DNA of 64,000 nt from Cytobacillus oceanisediminis (GCF_003182355.1 NZ_QGTW01000018.1:1-64000); one strand, 5' to 3'; counted from the first letter of the stretch, positions 25,246-34,972 are shown. The notes: generated by a model not told the origin, from the letters alone. Numbers and translations: made by a program.

Positions 25246-26913
25246 ATGAAATTTGTTAAAAATGACCAAACGGCCGTTTTCGCATTAGGCGGCCTGGGAG
25301 AAATCGGCAAAAACACGTATGGTGTACAGTTCCAGGATGAAATAATCCTAATAGATGCGGGAATAAAATTCCCTGAAGATGAGCTGCTCGGCATTGATTA
25401 TGTTATTCCTGACTATACCTATTTAGTTAAAAACGAAGATAAAATAAAAGGATTATTTATTACACATGGGCACGAAGATCATATTGGGGGAATTCCTTAT
25501 CTATTAAGAGAAGTGAACATCCCTGTTTACGGCGGAAAACTTGCACTTGGCCTTCTTAAAAACAAACTTGAGGAACATGGCTTGCTAAGGCAGACTACCC
25601 TCCATGAAATAAAGGAAGATGACATTATTAAATTCAGAAAGACTTCTGTTACTTTCTTCCGCACAACTCATAGTATTCCGGACTCATATGGGATTGTTGT
25701 TAAAACACCTCCTGGACAAGTTGTCCATACAGGAGATTTTAAGTTTGATTTCACCCCTGTTGGTGAACCTGCAAACTTAACTAAAATGGCTGAAATCGGA
25801 AAGGAAGGTGTCCTTTGCCTGCTTTCCGATAGTACAAACAGTGAAATCCCTGAATTTACAATGTCTGAGCGCCGTGTAGGCGACAGCATTCACGACATCT
25901 TCCGAAAAGTGGAAGGCAGAATTATTTTTGCTACATTCGCATCCAATATCCATCGTCTGCAGCAGGTGACAGAAGCGGCCGTAACAAACGGCAGAAAAAT
26001 TGCTGTCTTTGGAAGAAGCATGGAAGCAGCGATCAATATTGGCCAGGAACTTGGATATATTCAAGCCCCAAAAGATACTTTTATTGACGCTCACCAAATC
26101 AATCGCCTCCCTGCTAACCAGGTGACAATCCTATGTACGGGCAGCCAGGGTGAACCGATGGCGGCATTGTCAAGAATCGCTAACGGAACCCATCGCCAGA
26201 TTCAAATTATACCAGGAGATACCGTTGTATTTTCTTCTTCACCAATACCAGGAAACACAATCAGTGTCAGCCGTACAATTGACAGGCTTTCCCGTGCAGG
26301 CGCAGAGGTTATTTACGGAAAATTGAGCGATATCCATACCTCAGGACATGGCGGCCAGGAAGAACAAAAGCTAATGCTTCGTTTAATCAAGCCAAAGTTC
26401 TTCATGCCGATACACGGTGAATACAGAATGCAAAAAATGCATGCTAAATTGGCCGTTGACTGCGGTGTTGATGAAGAAAACTGTTTCATCATGGATAACG
26501 GTGAAGTACTGGCACTCAGCGACGATGCTGCACAGGTTGCCGGTAAAATCCCTTCAGGTTCTGTTTATATAGATGGAAGCGGAATTGGGGATATTGGAAA
26601 TATCGTCCTTAGAGACCGCCGAATTCTATCTGAGGAAGGTTTGGTTGTCGTAGTAGTAAGCATTAATATGAAAGATTTTAAAATTGCTGCAGGACCTGAC
26701 TTGATTTCACGCGGATTTGTCTACATGAGAGAATCAGGAGACTTAATCAATGATGCCCAATCTCTTATTACAAAGCACTTAAGCAAGGTAATGGAACGCA
26801 GAACAACACAATGGTCTGAAATCAAAAACGAGATCACAGATACACTTGCTCCATTCCTTTATGAAAAGACCAAACGCCGTCCAATGATATTGCCAATCAT
26901 TATGGAGGTTTAA
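25246..26913 (+). CDS. rnjA: ribonuclease J1
   Basis: A 555-residue metallo-beta-lactamase / beta-CASP ribonuclease with 5'-3' exonuclease and endonuclease activity, central to mRNA turnover. HGHEDHIGG near residue 74 binds the zinc ions; GDFKFDF, DSTNSE and the beta-CASP signature with IPGNTISVSRTID follow, and the C-terminal domain is full length. GGAG lies at the end of rpoY. B. subtilis RNase J1 interacts with GapA/SR1P, and sr1 is also in this window. Confidence 0.97.
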   Translation: MKFVKNDQTAVFALGGLGEIGKNTYGVQFQDEIILIDAGIKFPEDELLGIDYVIPDYTYLVKNEDKIKGLFITHGHEDHIGGIPYLLREVNIPVYGGKLALGLLKNKLEEHGLLRQTTLHEIKEDDIIKFRKTSVTFFRTTHSIPDSYGIVVKTPPGQVVHTGDFKFDFTPVGEPANLTKMAEIGKEGVLCLLSDSTNSEIPEFTMSERRVGDSIHDIFRKVEGRIIFATFASNIHRLQQVTEAAVTNGRKIAVFGRSMEAAINIGQELGYIQAPKDTFIDAHQINRLPANQVTILCTGSQGEPMAALSRIANGTHRQIQIIPGDTVVFSSSPIPGNTISVSRTIDRLSRAGAEVIYGKLSDIHTSGHGGQEEQKLMLRLIKPKFFMPIHGEYRMQKMHAKLAVDCGVDEENCFIMDNGEVLALSDDAAQVAGKIPSGSVYIDGSGIGDIGNIVLRDRRILSEEGLVVVVVSINMKDFKIAAGPDLISRGFVYMRESGDLINDAQSLITKHLSKVMERRTTQWSEIKNEITDTLAPFLYEKTKRRPMILPIIMEV

Positions 26914-26914
26914 G

Positions 26915-26955
26915 AAAAAAGGCTGTATCGCTCATTTGAGTGATACAGCCTTTTT
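26915..26955. terminator. bidirectional terminator between rnjA and ktrC
   Basis: AAAAAAGGCTGTATC and GATACAGCCTTTTT, perfect arms. Confidence 0.93.
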
Positions 26956-26980
26956 ATATTTCGGATTCTTCAAATCAGAC

Positions 26981-27640
26981 TTAAGACATTACTTTCTTTT
27001 CAAATCGGTTGATATCGACATCCGCTCCTATAACAATCAGAATATCATCATATTGGATTTTTTCATTTGCCTGAGGAGATACAATGATTTCATTTTTTCT
27101 TTTAATTGCAACAATATTTATTCCATATTTGGCACGGATATCGAGATCAATAATGCTGTGTCCTGCAAGCTTTTCATTCGCTACAATTTCAACGATGCTA
27201 TGCTCGTCGGAAAGCTCAAGATAATCAAGAACGTTATTTGAGACGATACTATGGGCAATCCTTTTACCCATATCTCTCTCAGGATGGACAACATGGTCCG
27301 CTCCTATTTTCCTTAACACTTTTTCATGATAATCATTTTGGGCTTTAACGGTTATCTTATTGACTCCGAGTTCTTTCAAAATTAAAGTTGTCAGGATGGA
27401 TGCCTGGATATTGTCTCCAATAGCGACAATAACATGGTCAAAATTCCTGATCCCAAGGCTTTTGATCACCGATTCATCAGTCGTGTCGCCAACGACTGCA
27501 TGTGAAGCGATTCTTGCAAATTCATTTACACGATCTTCATTTAAGTCAATCGCCATTACTTCCATACCTTCTTCAGCAAGCGCACGGCAGATACTGCCCC
27601 CAAAACGGCCAAGACCGATAACAGCAAACTCTTTCTTCAT
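26981..27640 (-). CDS. ktrC: potassium channel gating subunit KtrC
   Basis: A 219-residue cytoplasmic RCK protein. N-terminal Rossmann domain with GLGRFGGSICRAL at residue 8 binds ATP/ADP or NAD(H); the C-terminal RCK_C domain (about 135-219) is where KtrA/KtrC bind c-di-AMP in Bacilli. It gates a KtrD/KtrB potassium channel, whose gene is not in the window. GGAGG precedes the ATG. Position behind rnjA matches B. subtilis ykqB. Confidence 0.93.
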   Translation of the reverse strand: MKKEFAVIGLGRFGGSICRALAEEGMEVMAIDLNEDRVNEFARIASHAVVGDTTDESVIKSLGIRNFDHVIVAIGDNIQASILTTLILKELGVNKITVKAQNDYHEKVLRKIGADHVVHPERDMGKRIAHSIVSNNVLDYLELSDEHSIVEIVANEKLAGHSIIDLDIRAKYGINIVAIKRKNEIIVSPQANEKIQYDDILIVIGADVDINRFEKKVMS

Positions 27641-27742
27641 TTCTTATTCCTCCAACCCGTTAGCTATATAAACAATAATAACATATTAGCATAAGCAGCA
27701 GGTAAGCAAGAATAATCGCAGTCAGACGAATATCTGCCTGTT

Positions 27743-28645
27743 TTATTCCCGTTTACCTGAGCCTTTTGTTTTTCTCTTCCAAAAGAGTGCGGCTCCGGCT
27801 AAAATAATAAATACAATAATGAAAGGCAGGTTGCCAATCACCATTACCACAGCTCCTGAAAGGATTGCAAGCATCCAATTAGTACTGGTTGCCAGCTGCT
27901 TTTTTGTTCTTTCCCATGTATTTAAATCTCCATTTTCCAATGACGGCACGATAACTTTATTCTCAAATAAATGGATATTGACAGTAGAAAACGAAGTCTG
28001 GTTCTTCAAATATCTCATCCGGCCTTCAATCTGTTCGATTTCTTCCTGGATGACTGAGAGATCTGCCGAGATTTGTAATAAGTCTTCTGTCATTTCAGCC
28101 TTTTTCATAAAATCAATCAGGCGCTCTTCTGCTACACGCTTCGAACGGATTCTTGATTCAAGATCAACAAACTCTTCAGAAACATCCTGTCCGCTTACAC
28201 TCCTCTCAAGGGTCTCTGCTGCTACTCCCTCAGCATCATGCAAGAAGCTTTGAAAACTGTCTGCAGGTATTCGAATTTTCATGGCACCGCCTGTATGCTC
28301 TTCCCCCTCTTTATAACTATTCGATTCCACAATATATCCATTATAGTGAGCTGCCTTTTCTTCAAGCGATTTTAGGGCAATTTGAAAATCCTTAACACTT
28401 ATGGATAATTCCGCATTATAGATAACCATCCTGCCTTCATTTGCCTTAATAGGCTTCGGTTCTTCTTCTATGGAATTCCCTTTCGAAATAGCCGTTGACT
28501 CATCTTCACTTTCAATTGGTTTATCACTTTTTTCAGCGGCCCTTTCTTCCCCTGCCGAATCATCCATGCTTTTTTCCGATGAGCCAGCGCTGCATCCTGC
28601 CAAAATGATCATTAAGCCAAAAAAGAAAAATTTTTTAAACATCAT
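27743..28645 (-). CDS. DUF4349 domain lipoprotein
   Basis: A 300-residue lipoprotein: signal segment FFFFGLMIILAGCS (lipobox LAGC), an acidic Ser/Glu-rich linker to about residue 70, the DUF4349 domain (IYNAELSISVKDF... DLESRIRSK) with a coiled coil, then a C-terminal membrane segment (residues 262-290) and basic tail KRKTKGSGKRE. It is thus anchored at both ends. GGGGG precedes two adjacent ATG codons. Function unknown. Confidence 0.88.
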   Translation of the reverse strand: MMFKKFFFFGLMIILAGCSAGSSEKSMDDSAGEERAAEKSDKPIESEDESTAISKGNSIEEEPKPIKANEGRMVIYNAELSISVKDFQIALKSLEEKAAHYNGYIVESNSYKEGEEHTGGAMKIRIPADSFQSFLHDAEGVAAETLERSVSGQDVSEEFVDLESRIRSKRVAEERLIDFMKKAEMTEDLLQISADLSVIQEEIEQIEGRMRYLKNQTSFSTVNIHLFENKVIVPSLENGDLNTWERTKKQLATSTNWMLAILSGAVVMVIGNLPFIIVFIILAGAALFWKRKTKGSGKRE

Positions 28646-28705
28646 TCTATTGCCCCCTTTTTTTTCTATTTATTATGAAGACGCTAATATATGGAATAAT
28701 GTTAC

Positions 28706-28730
28706 AAAAAAACCTCCCTAAAGGAGGTTT
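28706..28730 (-). terminator. terminator of the ABC exporter operon
   Basis: AAACCTCC and GGAGGTTTTTTT on the minus strand, overlapping the stop codon of the second ABC gene. Confidence 0.85.
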
Positions 28731-30546
28731 AGATGGCTTCCAGCATATTAAATTGGGCTTTTACTAAGTGATAATATTCACCTTTCATATCTATTAGCTG
28801 ATCATGATTTCCTTGTTCAAGAATGTTTCCATGATCCAAAACAAAAATTTGGTCAGATTCGCGAATGGTTGAAAGTCTGTGTGCGATAATTATGGCCGTT
28901 CTGCCTTTTAAGAGTGTTTTTAATGCCACCTGGATTTTCATTTCAGTCTCAGTGTCTATACTTGCAGTTGCCTCATCCAGGATGAGAATGCGCGGGTCTG
29001 CTAGCAAGGCGCGGGCAAAGGATAGTAGCTGTCTCTCCCCTACAGAAAGGATATTTCCTCGTTCCTCTACTTCGGTCTTATACCCATTGGGCAGTTTTTC
29101 TATAAACCCATGTGCACCTACAGCTTTTGCAGCTTCTATTACTTCGTCATCCGTAGCATCAGGTCTTCCAAAACGGATGTTATCAAAGATCGTTCCTGAA
29201 AAAATAAACGTATCCTGCAGCACTACACTAATTTGATGTCGTAAGCTGGATAGCGATACATCCCTCAAATTATGGCCGTCGATCTTCACAGCCCCGCCAG
29301 TTGGGTCATAGAAACGGCTGATTAAATTGGCAATCGTTGTTTTTCCGGAACCTGTATGCCCAACAAGTGCTACAGTCTGCCCGGCTTTCATTTCAAGGCA
29401 AACTCCGTTTAAAGCAGTTCTTTTCTCATCATAGGAAAATACGACATCCTCAAACTCAATATGACCCTTTATATCATGAAGATCAATTGCGTTCGTTTTT
29501 TCTGAAACAATTGGTTTTTCATCAAGAAATTCGAAAATCCTTTCTGAAGAAGCCATCCCCATGAGAAGCTGGTTATATACCATCCCAAGCCGGGAAATCG
29601 GCTCCCAGAACATGCCCAGATAGAATGCAAAAGAAACAAAAACACCGATGGTAATAGCGTCAGTCTGGATTAAATGCGTACCATACCAAATTAAAACAGC
29701 AGTGCCTAATGCATTGGTTAATTCAACAAGCGGCCTGAACTTAGCGTTTTTCTGTGAGGCTGTCCGCCAGCTTTCAAAATTCTCTGTATTCACACCATCA
29801 AAAAACGCCATATTTTCTTTTTCCTGTGTAAATGATTGAGTAATTCTGATTCCCTGAATGCTTTCATTTAAATGGGAATTCAGCTTGGATTGTTTTAACC
29901 GAACCGTTTGCCATGATCTTCTGATATTTCGCCGTAAAGAAGTAGAAATAAAAAACATGATCGGCAATATGACCATAATGGCCAGTGTCAGTTCCGGACT
30001 TAAAGTAAATAAGATAATAAAGATACCAGCAAGCATGATCAGGTCCATTAGGAGGTTGATTACACCATTAGTGAATAGCTCCTGTAAGGAGTTAATGTCA
30101 TTCATTATCCTTACCAATATGGACCCTGCCGAACGCTGGTCAAAGAAACGGTGTGAAAGCGTCTGGACATGCGTAAAGAGGTGTTTTCGAATGTCATAGA
30201 TAACACTTTGGCCAAGCATATTCATCCATTTGATCCGGAAATAGTTCGCTATATATGACATTATATAAAGTCCGGCTATCAACGCAACTAGAAATGACAG
30301 AAGCTGCCCATCCTTTTCAATTAAGGCTTTATCGAGCGTATAAACACCTATTAAAATAGGAATTACCAGCCTTACACCAGTATTGATCAATACCATAATG
30401 ATAGAAAGGGGCAGCAAGTCCTTTCGGTATGGTTTCATATAGCTAAAAAGACGCAGCATTTGCTTCCAGTTGAACGGTTTCTCAATTAGTTCTTCTGTTG
30501 AATATTGAAATCTGTTTAATACTTTTTCATCTTTCTCCTTTTTCAA
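28729..30546 (-). CDS. ABC exporter half, permease-ATPase (YfiC/YheH-like)
   Basis: A 605-residue type-IV exporter half with six membrane segments (residues 30-340) and a C-terminal ATPase: Walker A GHTGSGKTT, Q-loop, signature LSVGERQ (degenerate from LSGGQ), Walker B ILILDEATASID with the catalytic Glu, and AHRLS. It should pair with the preceding gene as a heterodimer with one canonical and one degenerate ATP site, as in B. subtilis BmrCD or YfiBC multidrug exporters. The start is TTG five bases after GGAGGTG. Substrate unknown. Confidence 0.92.
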   Translation of the reverse strand: MKKEKDEKVLNRFQYSTEELIEKPFNWKQMLRLFSYMKPYRKDLLPLSIIMVLINTGVRLVIPILIGVYTLDKALIEKDGQLLSFLVALIAGLYIMSYIANYFRIKWMNMLGQSVIYDIRKHLFTHVQTLSHRFFDQRSAGSILVRIMNDINSLQELFTNGVINLLMDLIMLAGIFIILFTLSPELTLAIMVILPIMFFISTSLRRNIRRSWQTVRLKQSKLNSHLNESIQGIRITQSFTQEKENMAFFDGVNTENFESWRTASQKNAKFRPLVELTNALGTAVLIWYGTHLIQTDAITIGVFVSFAFYLGMFWEPISRLGMVYNQLLMGMASSERIFEFLDEKPIVSEKTNAIDLHDIKGHIEFEDVVFSYDEKRTALNGVCLEMKAGQTVALVGHTGSGKTTIANLISRFYDPTGGAVKIDGHNLRDVSLSSLRHQISVVLQDTFIFSGTIFDNIRFGRPDATDDEVIEAAKAVGAHGFIEKLPNGYKTEVEERGNILSVGERQLLSFARALLADPRILILDEATASIDTETEMKIQVALKTLLKGRTAIIIAHRLSTIRESDQIFVLDHGNILEQGNHDQLIDMKGEYYHLVKAQFNMLEAI

Positions 30547-30557
30547 ATGAACACCTC

Positions 30558-32312
30558 CTAGCCTGCATGTGATTGAAGAACCTTTTCTCGGTCCTGATAT
30601 TGAATATCGTAAATTCTCTGATAAGGACCGTTATTCTTAAGCAGCATTTCATGAGTACCTCTTTCTGCTACAGCCCCATTTTCCAAAACCATAATTTCGT
30701 CAGCATGTTTAAGAGAAGAAATTCGGTGGGCAATAATAAAGGTTGTTCGGTTTGCCATAACTTCCTTCAATGCCTTCTGTATCCTGAATTCGGTTTCCAT
30801 ATCTACTGCACTTGTAGCATCATCCAGAATTAAAATGCTCGGGTCAGCGCAAATGGCCCGTGCTATAGCAATTCTCTGTTTCTGGCCTCCTGAAAGGCCC
30901 ATTCCCCTTTCCCCAAGGACAGTATCGTAATTTTCTGGAAGCTCCATGATAAAATCATGAGCCTGTGCCCGTTTGGCTGCCTCAATAATCTCATCCATCG
31001 ATGCATCGGGTTTCCCGAAAGCTATATTCGCTTTTATAGAGGAAGAAAATAAAAATGATTCCTGGAGTACAAAGCCAATGTTTCTTCTAAGTGACTCAAG
31101 AGAGTAATCCTTTACATTAACTCCGTCAATAAGCACTTCACCTTCAACAGGTTCGTAAAATCTTGTCATAAGCTGGGTAAGACTCGTTTTACCTGACCCC
31201 GTTGAACCGATTAAGCCAATGACCTTCCCAGGCTGTGCATGGAAATTAATTTTGCTTAAAGCATCTTTATCTTCTTCTGTGTATCTCAGGGTAACATCGC
31301 AAAATTCAACCTCCCCTTGCAGGCGTTCAACCGTGACGGAAGATTCTTTGCTTTCAATTTCATTATCAGCTTCCAATATCTCAAGCAGCCGTTCGCCTGA
31401 TGCCTTTGATTGTGAAAAAAGGTTAACAATAAAACCAAGGTTCATAATTGGCCACATGATGTACCAAACAAGGCTATAAAAGGCGACAAGCTCCCCTGGC
31501 TTTAAACTGCTATTCATTACTAGATAGCCGCCGTAAGCCAGCAGTAAAACGACGCTTAAATTACCCAAAAACTCCATTAACGGAAAGTATTTAGCCCAAA
31601 TATCCGAAGTAAACAGGTATTTGTCTTTATAGTCGCTATTCGAATTATTAAATTTATTGATCTCGTAATCTTCTCTTGATAGTGATTTCACTGTATTGAT
31701 GCCGCTGATGTTTTCTTGGACTTTGGTGTTCAGGTGTCCGAACGATTTGCGTATACTCCGGAACGCCGGGTGGACCGCCTTATCAAACTTGAATGTGACG
31801 ACTGCCAGAAAGGGCAGTGTTAAGAGAGTTACTATAGTCAATGAAATAGAATAGTAGAACATGACTGATATGCTGATTAAGATTAATAAAAAGAATCTGA
31901 TTAGTTCTGAAAAACCGAATGAAAGAAAAAATCGAAAACCTTCTACATCTGCGGTTAACCGTGACATTAAGTCTCCAGTTTTTGCGTTGTCATAATATCT
32001 GAACGGCAAAAACTGCAGCTTTTCATAAAGTGCATTCCTGAGCTTGTAAACAGATGTAATACCAAATAAATCACCTGTATATTGATGGATATAGGTTGCA
32101 ACACCTTTTACAGCCATGATGGCAATAAACCCTAAAGCCAAATAAGGAATCCATTCATATTTTCCTCCCATTACAACCTCGTCAATTGTAACTTGCAGAA
32201 TCATGGGATAAACAACTGTTATAGCTGTTACTATAAACAGAAATAGAATTGACCACATAAAATAATTTTTAAACGGCCAATAATATTGCTTTAATTTTTT
32301 AAATGTTTCCAT
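30558..32312 (-). CDS. ABC exporter half, permease-ATPase (YfiB/YheI-like)
   Basis: A 584-residue partner of the following gene: six membrane segments, then Walker A GSTGSGKTS, signature LSGGQKQR and Walker B ILILDDATSAVD in which the catalytic Glu is replaced by Asp, followed by AHRIS. With the degenerate signature of its partner this fits an asymmetric heterodimer: the site made by this protein's Walker B and the partner's LSVGE is the degenerate one. The second ATG was chosen, six bases after AAGGGGGG. Eleven bases separate the two genes. Confidence 0.92.
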   Translation of the reverse strand: METFKKLKQYYWPFKNYFMWSILFLFIVTAITVVYPMILQVTIDEVVMGGKYEWIPYLALGFIAIMAVKGVATYIHQYTGDLFGITSVYKLRNALYEKLQFLPFRYYDNAKTGDLMSRLTADVEGFRFFLSFGFSELIRFFLLILISISVMFYYSISLTIVTLLTLPFLAVVTFKFDKAVHPAFRSIRKSFGHLNTKVQENISGINTVKSLSREDYEINKFNNSNSDYKDKYLFTSDIWAKYFPLMEFLGNLSVVLLLAYGGYLVMNSSLKPGELVAFYSLVWYIMWPIMNLGFIVNLFSQSKASGERLLEILEADNEIESKESSVTVERLQGEVEFCDVTLRYTEEDKDALSKINFHAQPGKVIGLIGSTGSGKTSLTQLMTRFYEPVEGEVLIDGVNVKDYSLESLRRNIGFVLQESFLFSSSIKANIAFGKPDASMDEIIEAAKRAQAHDFIMELPENYDTVLGERGMGLSGGQKQRIAIARAICADPSILILDDATSAVDMETEFRIQKALKEVMANRTTFIIAHRISSLKHADEIMVLENGAVAERGTHEMLLKNNGPYQRIYDIQYQDREKVLQSHAG

Positions 32313-32525
32313 CTGCATCCCCCCTTAAGTTGTGGAAAATTTAGAAAAATTAGAATGTATTATTAAATATATCGGGTTTCGAAGTATTTATCTACCCTTT
32401 TTTGTGTGAATTTTCCACTTTTTTTAAAACCTCCTGTAGATGAGTTTATTCCAAACCCATTCGCATATTAAAATTGCTTCAAAAATCGGTAAAAAGGCTT
32501 AAATTTCTCTTAAAGTATTTTAGGC

Positions 32526-32554
32526 AAAAAAAAAGACCAGGCATTTGCCTGATC
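32526..32554 (-). terminator. terminator of ykuV
   Basis: GATCAGGC and GCCTGGTC arms with an AAAT loop, then T9 on the minus strand. Confidence 0.9.
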
Positions 32555-32562
32555 GCTTGTAT

Positions 32563-33021
32563 TTACTGTTCGTTTTTCTTCATTTCATCCAAAACACGAT
32601 TTACACGCTTTTCGAGCATTTTCATGCCGCTTCCACCAGCCTGAAAGTGACGAAGATTGCCGTCCTTATCAAAAACATAATAAGCCGGAACATATTGATT
32701 TTCAAAAGCTTCAGTAAGCTTATGTTCGCTGTCGACAAAAATAGGCTGTGAAATATCATGCTCTGAAGCTGTTTTCTTAATAACTTCAAGATCTAAGTCA
32801 TCCTCGGAGCGAGGCATGTGCACAGCCACTACATTCAATTGGTCTTTATATTGATCACGGAATTCATTTACTTGCGGCATCGCCTCTTTGCATAAATGGC
32901 AGCTCACTGACCAGAAATGGATAAGTGTTGGCTTTTCACCAATTAACTTTTCCTTAGTCACTTCTCCATTAAGCCATTCTGTTGCGCCAGCCAGCTCCGG
33001 CATTGGTTCACGAAGTTTCAT
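32563..33021 (-). CDS. ykuV: thiol-disulfide oxidoreductase YkuV
   Basis: A 152-residue thioredoxin-fold protein of the TlpA/ResA-like group without signal peptide. The redox motif is CHLC in FWSVSCHLCKEA near residue 43; the cis-Pro strand VPAYYVFDKDG follows. B. subtilis YkuV is a cytoplasmic thiol-disulfide oxidoreductase encoded behind ykuU, as here. It may reduce the peroxiredoxin YkuU. About 110 bases and a terminator separate the two genes. Confidence 0.9.
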   Translation of the reverse strand: MKLREPMPELAGATEWLNGEVTKEKLIGEKPTLIHFWSVSCHLCKEAMPQVNEFRDQYKDQLNVVAVHMPRSEDDLDLEVIKKTASEHDISQPIFVDSEHKLTEAFENQYVPAYYVFDKDGNLRHFQAGGSGMKMLEKRVNRVLDEMKKNEQ

Positions 33022-33076
33022 CGAAATTCCTCCTTATTATTGATGATTACGTATTAAATTAAAGCTGTTAGTGCAA

Positions 33077-33107
33077 GAAAAGACCTAACAATCGTTAGGC
33101 CTTTCCT
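33077..33107 (-). terminator. terminator between ykuU and ykuV
   Basis: AAAGGCCTAAC and GTTAGGTCTTTT on the minus strand with a four-base loop. Read-through to ykuV is possible. Confidence 0.8.
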
Positions 33108-33129
33108 ATTTAAGTTATAAAATTCTATA

Positions 33130-33672
33130 TTATAGAGTTTTTTGGCCTGGCTTCCAGTTAGCTGGGCAAAGTCCGCCAGTTTGAAGAGCCTGAAGCACAC
33201 GTAAAGTTTCATCTACGTCACGGCCAATGTTGTTGTGGTTAACAACAGAGTACATTAATTCACCTTCAGGGTTGATGATGTATAGTCCACGAAGAGCTAC
33301 ACCTTCTTCTTCAATTAAAACACCATAGTCGCGGGATACAACATGGTTTGTATCTGCTGCTAATGGATATTTTAAATCGCCAAGACCATTGTCTTTACGG
33401 TCTGTATTGATCCATGCCAAGTGAGTGTGGATTGTATCAGTGGATACACCAATTACTTCTGCATCAAGATCTTCGAACTCATCGTAACGATCAGACATAG
33501 CAGTGATTTCAGTAGGACATACAAAAGTGAAGTCCATTGGATAGAAGAAAAGTACTGTCCACTTATCATTTTTCATGTTTTCTTCAAGACTTACTTTACC
33601 AAATTCCTTGTTAGCCATTACAGCGTCCATTTCGAAACGCGGTGCTTGTTTACCTACCATACGTTCTGGCAT
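33130..33672 (-). CDS. ykuU: 2-Cys peroxiredoxin YkuU
   Basis: A 180-residue typical 2-Cys peroxiredoxin (AhpC/Prx1 type). Peroxidatic Cys in FTFVCPTE near residue 52, resolving Cys in GGLCPANW near 169. It reduces hydrogen peroxide and organic peroxides, presumably with YkuV or thioredoxin. The ATG at MPERMV follows GGAGGG by seven bases; the longer frame upstream is leader. The promoter at 33751-33779 is bracketed by two perfect inverted repeats. Confidence 0.94.
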   Translation of the reverse strand: MPERMVGKQAPRFEMDAVMANKEFGKVSLEENMKNDKWTVLFFYPMDFTFVCPTEITAMSDRYDEFEDLDAEVIGVSTDTIHTHLAWINTDRKDNGLGDLKYPLAADTNHVVSRDYGVLIEEEGVALRGLYIINPEGELMYSVVNHNNIGRDVDETLRVLQALQTGGLCPANWKPGQKTL

Positions 33673-33697
33673 GTATAATCCCTCCATTATGTTTATT

Positions 33698-33728
33698 AAA
33701 TGAGAATTTCTTATGTATATTCTCATTT
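33698..33728. promoter_or_regulatory. 10-bp inverted repeat in the ykuU leader
   Basis: AAATGAGAAT, 11 bases, ATTCTCATTT. It lies between the ykuU promoter and its ribosome binding site: an operator or RNA hairpin. Confidence 0.55.
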
Positions 33729-33750
33729 GGACTATTCATTCACAACTATT

Positions 33751-33779
33751 ATTATAGCGACTTTAACTTTTTGAGTCAA
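33751..33779 (-). promoter_or_regulatory. SigA-type promoter of ykuU
   Basis: TTGACT, a 17-base spacer and TATAAT on the minus strand, about 80 bases before the start codon. Confidence 0.85.
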
Positions 33780-33781
33780 TA

Positions 33782-33823
33782 TTAAATTGTAATTAATTTA
33801 ATTAGATACAAATTACAATTTAA
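33782..33823. promoter_or_regulatory. 12-bp inverted repeat upstream of the ykuU promoter
   Basis: TTAAATTGTAAT, 18 bases, ATTACAATTTAA; directly adjoins the -35 box on the upstream side. Probable regulator site; not an obvious PerR or Fur box. Confidence 0.55.
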
Positions 33824-34045
33824 GTAAATACAAGCCCATTACATGTTTTGCCCTTTTTAATTAAAAATTAAACAATTATTCGGCTTGTCCAATTGGTATA
33901 TTTTCCATTTAAGTTTACCAAAACTGCAAGGAATAATAAAATGAAATGCTTTTTATGACGGTGCCATAATCCCAAAGTCCTGTTGCATATAAAGCAGCAT
34001 TGCGTTAAAATGATGACTTTAATCAGACTGAAAGGGAGTGCAGGA

Positions 34046-34906
34046 ATGGAGAAAATAAATTTCTCACAAATAAATTGGGAAGCCATCCTGATTGAAGCGG
34101 GAATTATTTTAATGAAGCTAGCAGCCATCTATATAGCATTTCTTATCGTAAAAGCTGCAGGGAACAAAATCATACATAAAAGTTTTGAAAGAATTAAAAA
34201 CAAAGAAAAGGTTTCACCAGGCAGATCCAAAACTCTTGAAAGTCTGGTCAAAAACATTTTCTCTTATGTACTTATTTTTATTTTTATTGTAACTGTCCTT
34301 CAGATATTTGGAATTGAAGCAACTGCAATTCTAGCCGGCGCAGGAGTTGTTGGGCTGGCCATCGGTTTTGGGGCTCAAGGCCTGGTAAGCGATGTGGTAA
34401 CAGGCTTTTTTATACTCCTTGAGAGGCAGGTTGATGTCGGAGATTATGTTACCACTGGAAGCTACTCGGGGATTGTTGAACAAATCGGTTTAAAAACGAC
34501 GCAAATCCGCGGGTTTGACGGAACATTACACTTCATTCCAAATCGTGAAATTACAAGTTTGAGCAATCACTCGCGCGGTAATATGCGGGCACTCGTGGAT
34601 ATAGGAATATCCTATGATGACAATATTGATGAAGCAATCGCCGTCCTTCAGGGGGCATGTGACAAAATTGCTGCAGAAAACCAGGCAATTGTAGAAGGCC
34701 CGAATGTAATTGGCGTACAAACACTAGGTTCTTCCGATGTCGTCTTAAGGGTCATTGCCAAAACGGAAAACATGGAGCAATGGGCTGTTGAGCGGGAGCT
34801 AAGAAAAGCGCTTAAAGAAGCTTTGGATGCACATGGAATTGAGATACCATTCCCTCATCAAGTTCTTATACAAAAGCATGCCGGTACGGAACGTGAAAAC
34901 GGGTAG
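34046..34906 (+). CDS. ykuT: MscS-family mechanosensitive channel YkuT
   Basis: A 286-residue small-conductance mechanosensitive channel: membrane segments at about 10-35 and 62-85, the pore helix with Gly/Ala-rich AILAGAGVVGLAIGFGAQGLVSDVVTG, the beta domain (VGDYVTTGSYSGIVEQIGLKTTQIR) and the C-terminal alpha/beta domain. It releases solutes on hypo-osmotic shock. The start ATG was set at MEKINFS behind GGGAGT. A neighbour of ykuU as in B. subtilis. Confidence 0.92.
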   Translation: MEKINFSQINWEAILIEAGIILMKLAAIYIAFLIVKAAGNKIIHKSFERIKNKEKVSPGRSKTLESLVKNIFSYVLIFIFIVTVLQIFGIEATAILAGAGVVGLAIGFGAQGLVSDVVTGFFILLERQVDVGDYVTTGSYSGIVEQIGLKTTQIRGFDGTLHFIPNREITSLSNHSRGNMRALVDIGISYDDNIDEAIAVLQGACDKIAAENQAIVEGPNVIGVQTLGSSDVVLRVIAKTENMEQWAVERELRKALKEALDAHGIEIPFPHQVLIQKHAGTERENG

Positions 34907-34920
34907 TTTTTAGAAAAATA

Positions 34921-34972
34921 ATGCTGATTCCGCGAAATCTTTTGGAAAAGGATCCGTAGAATCAGCTTTTTT
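34921..34972 (+). terminator. terminator of ykuT
   Basis: GCTGATTC and GAATCAGC outer arms with an extended inner loop, followed by T6. Confidence 0.75.
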
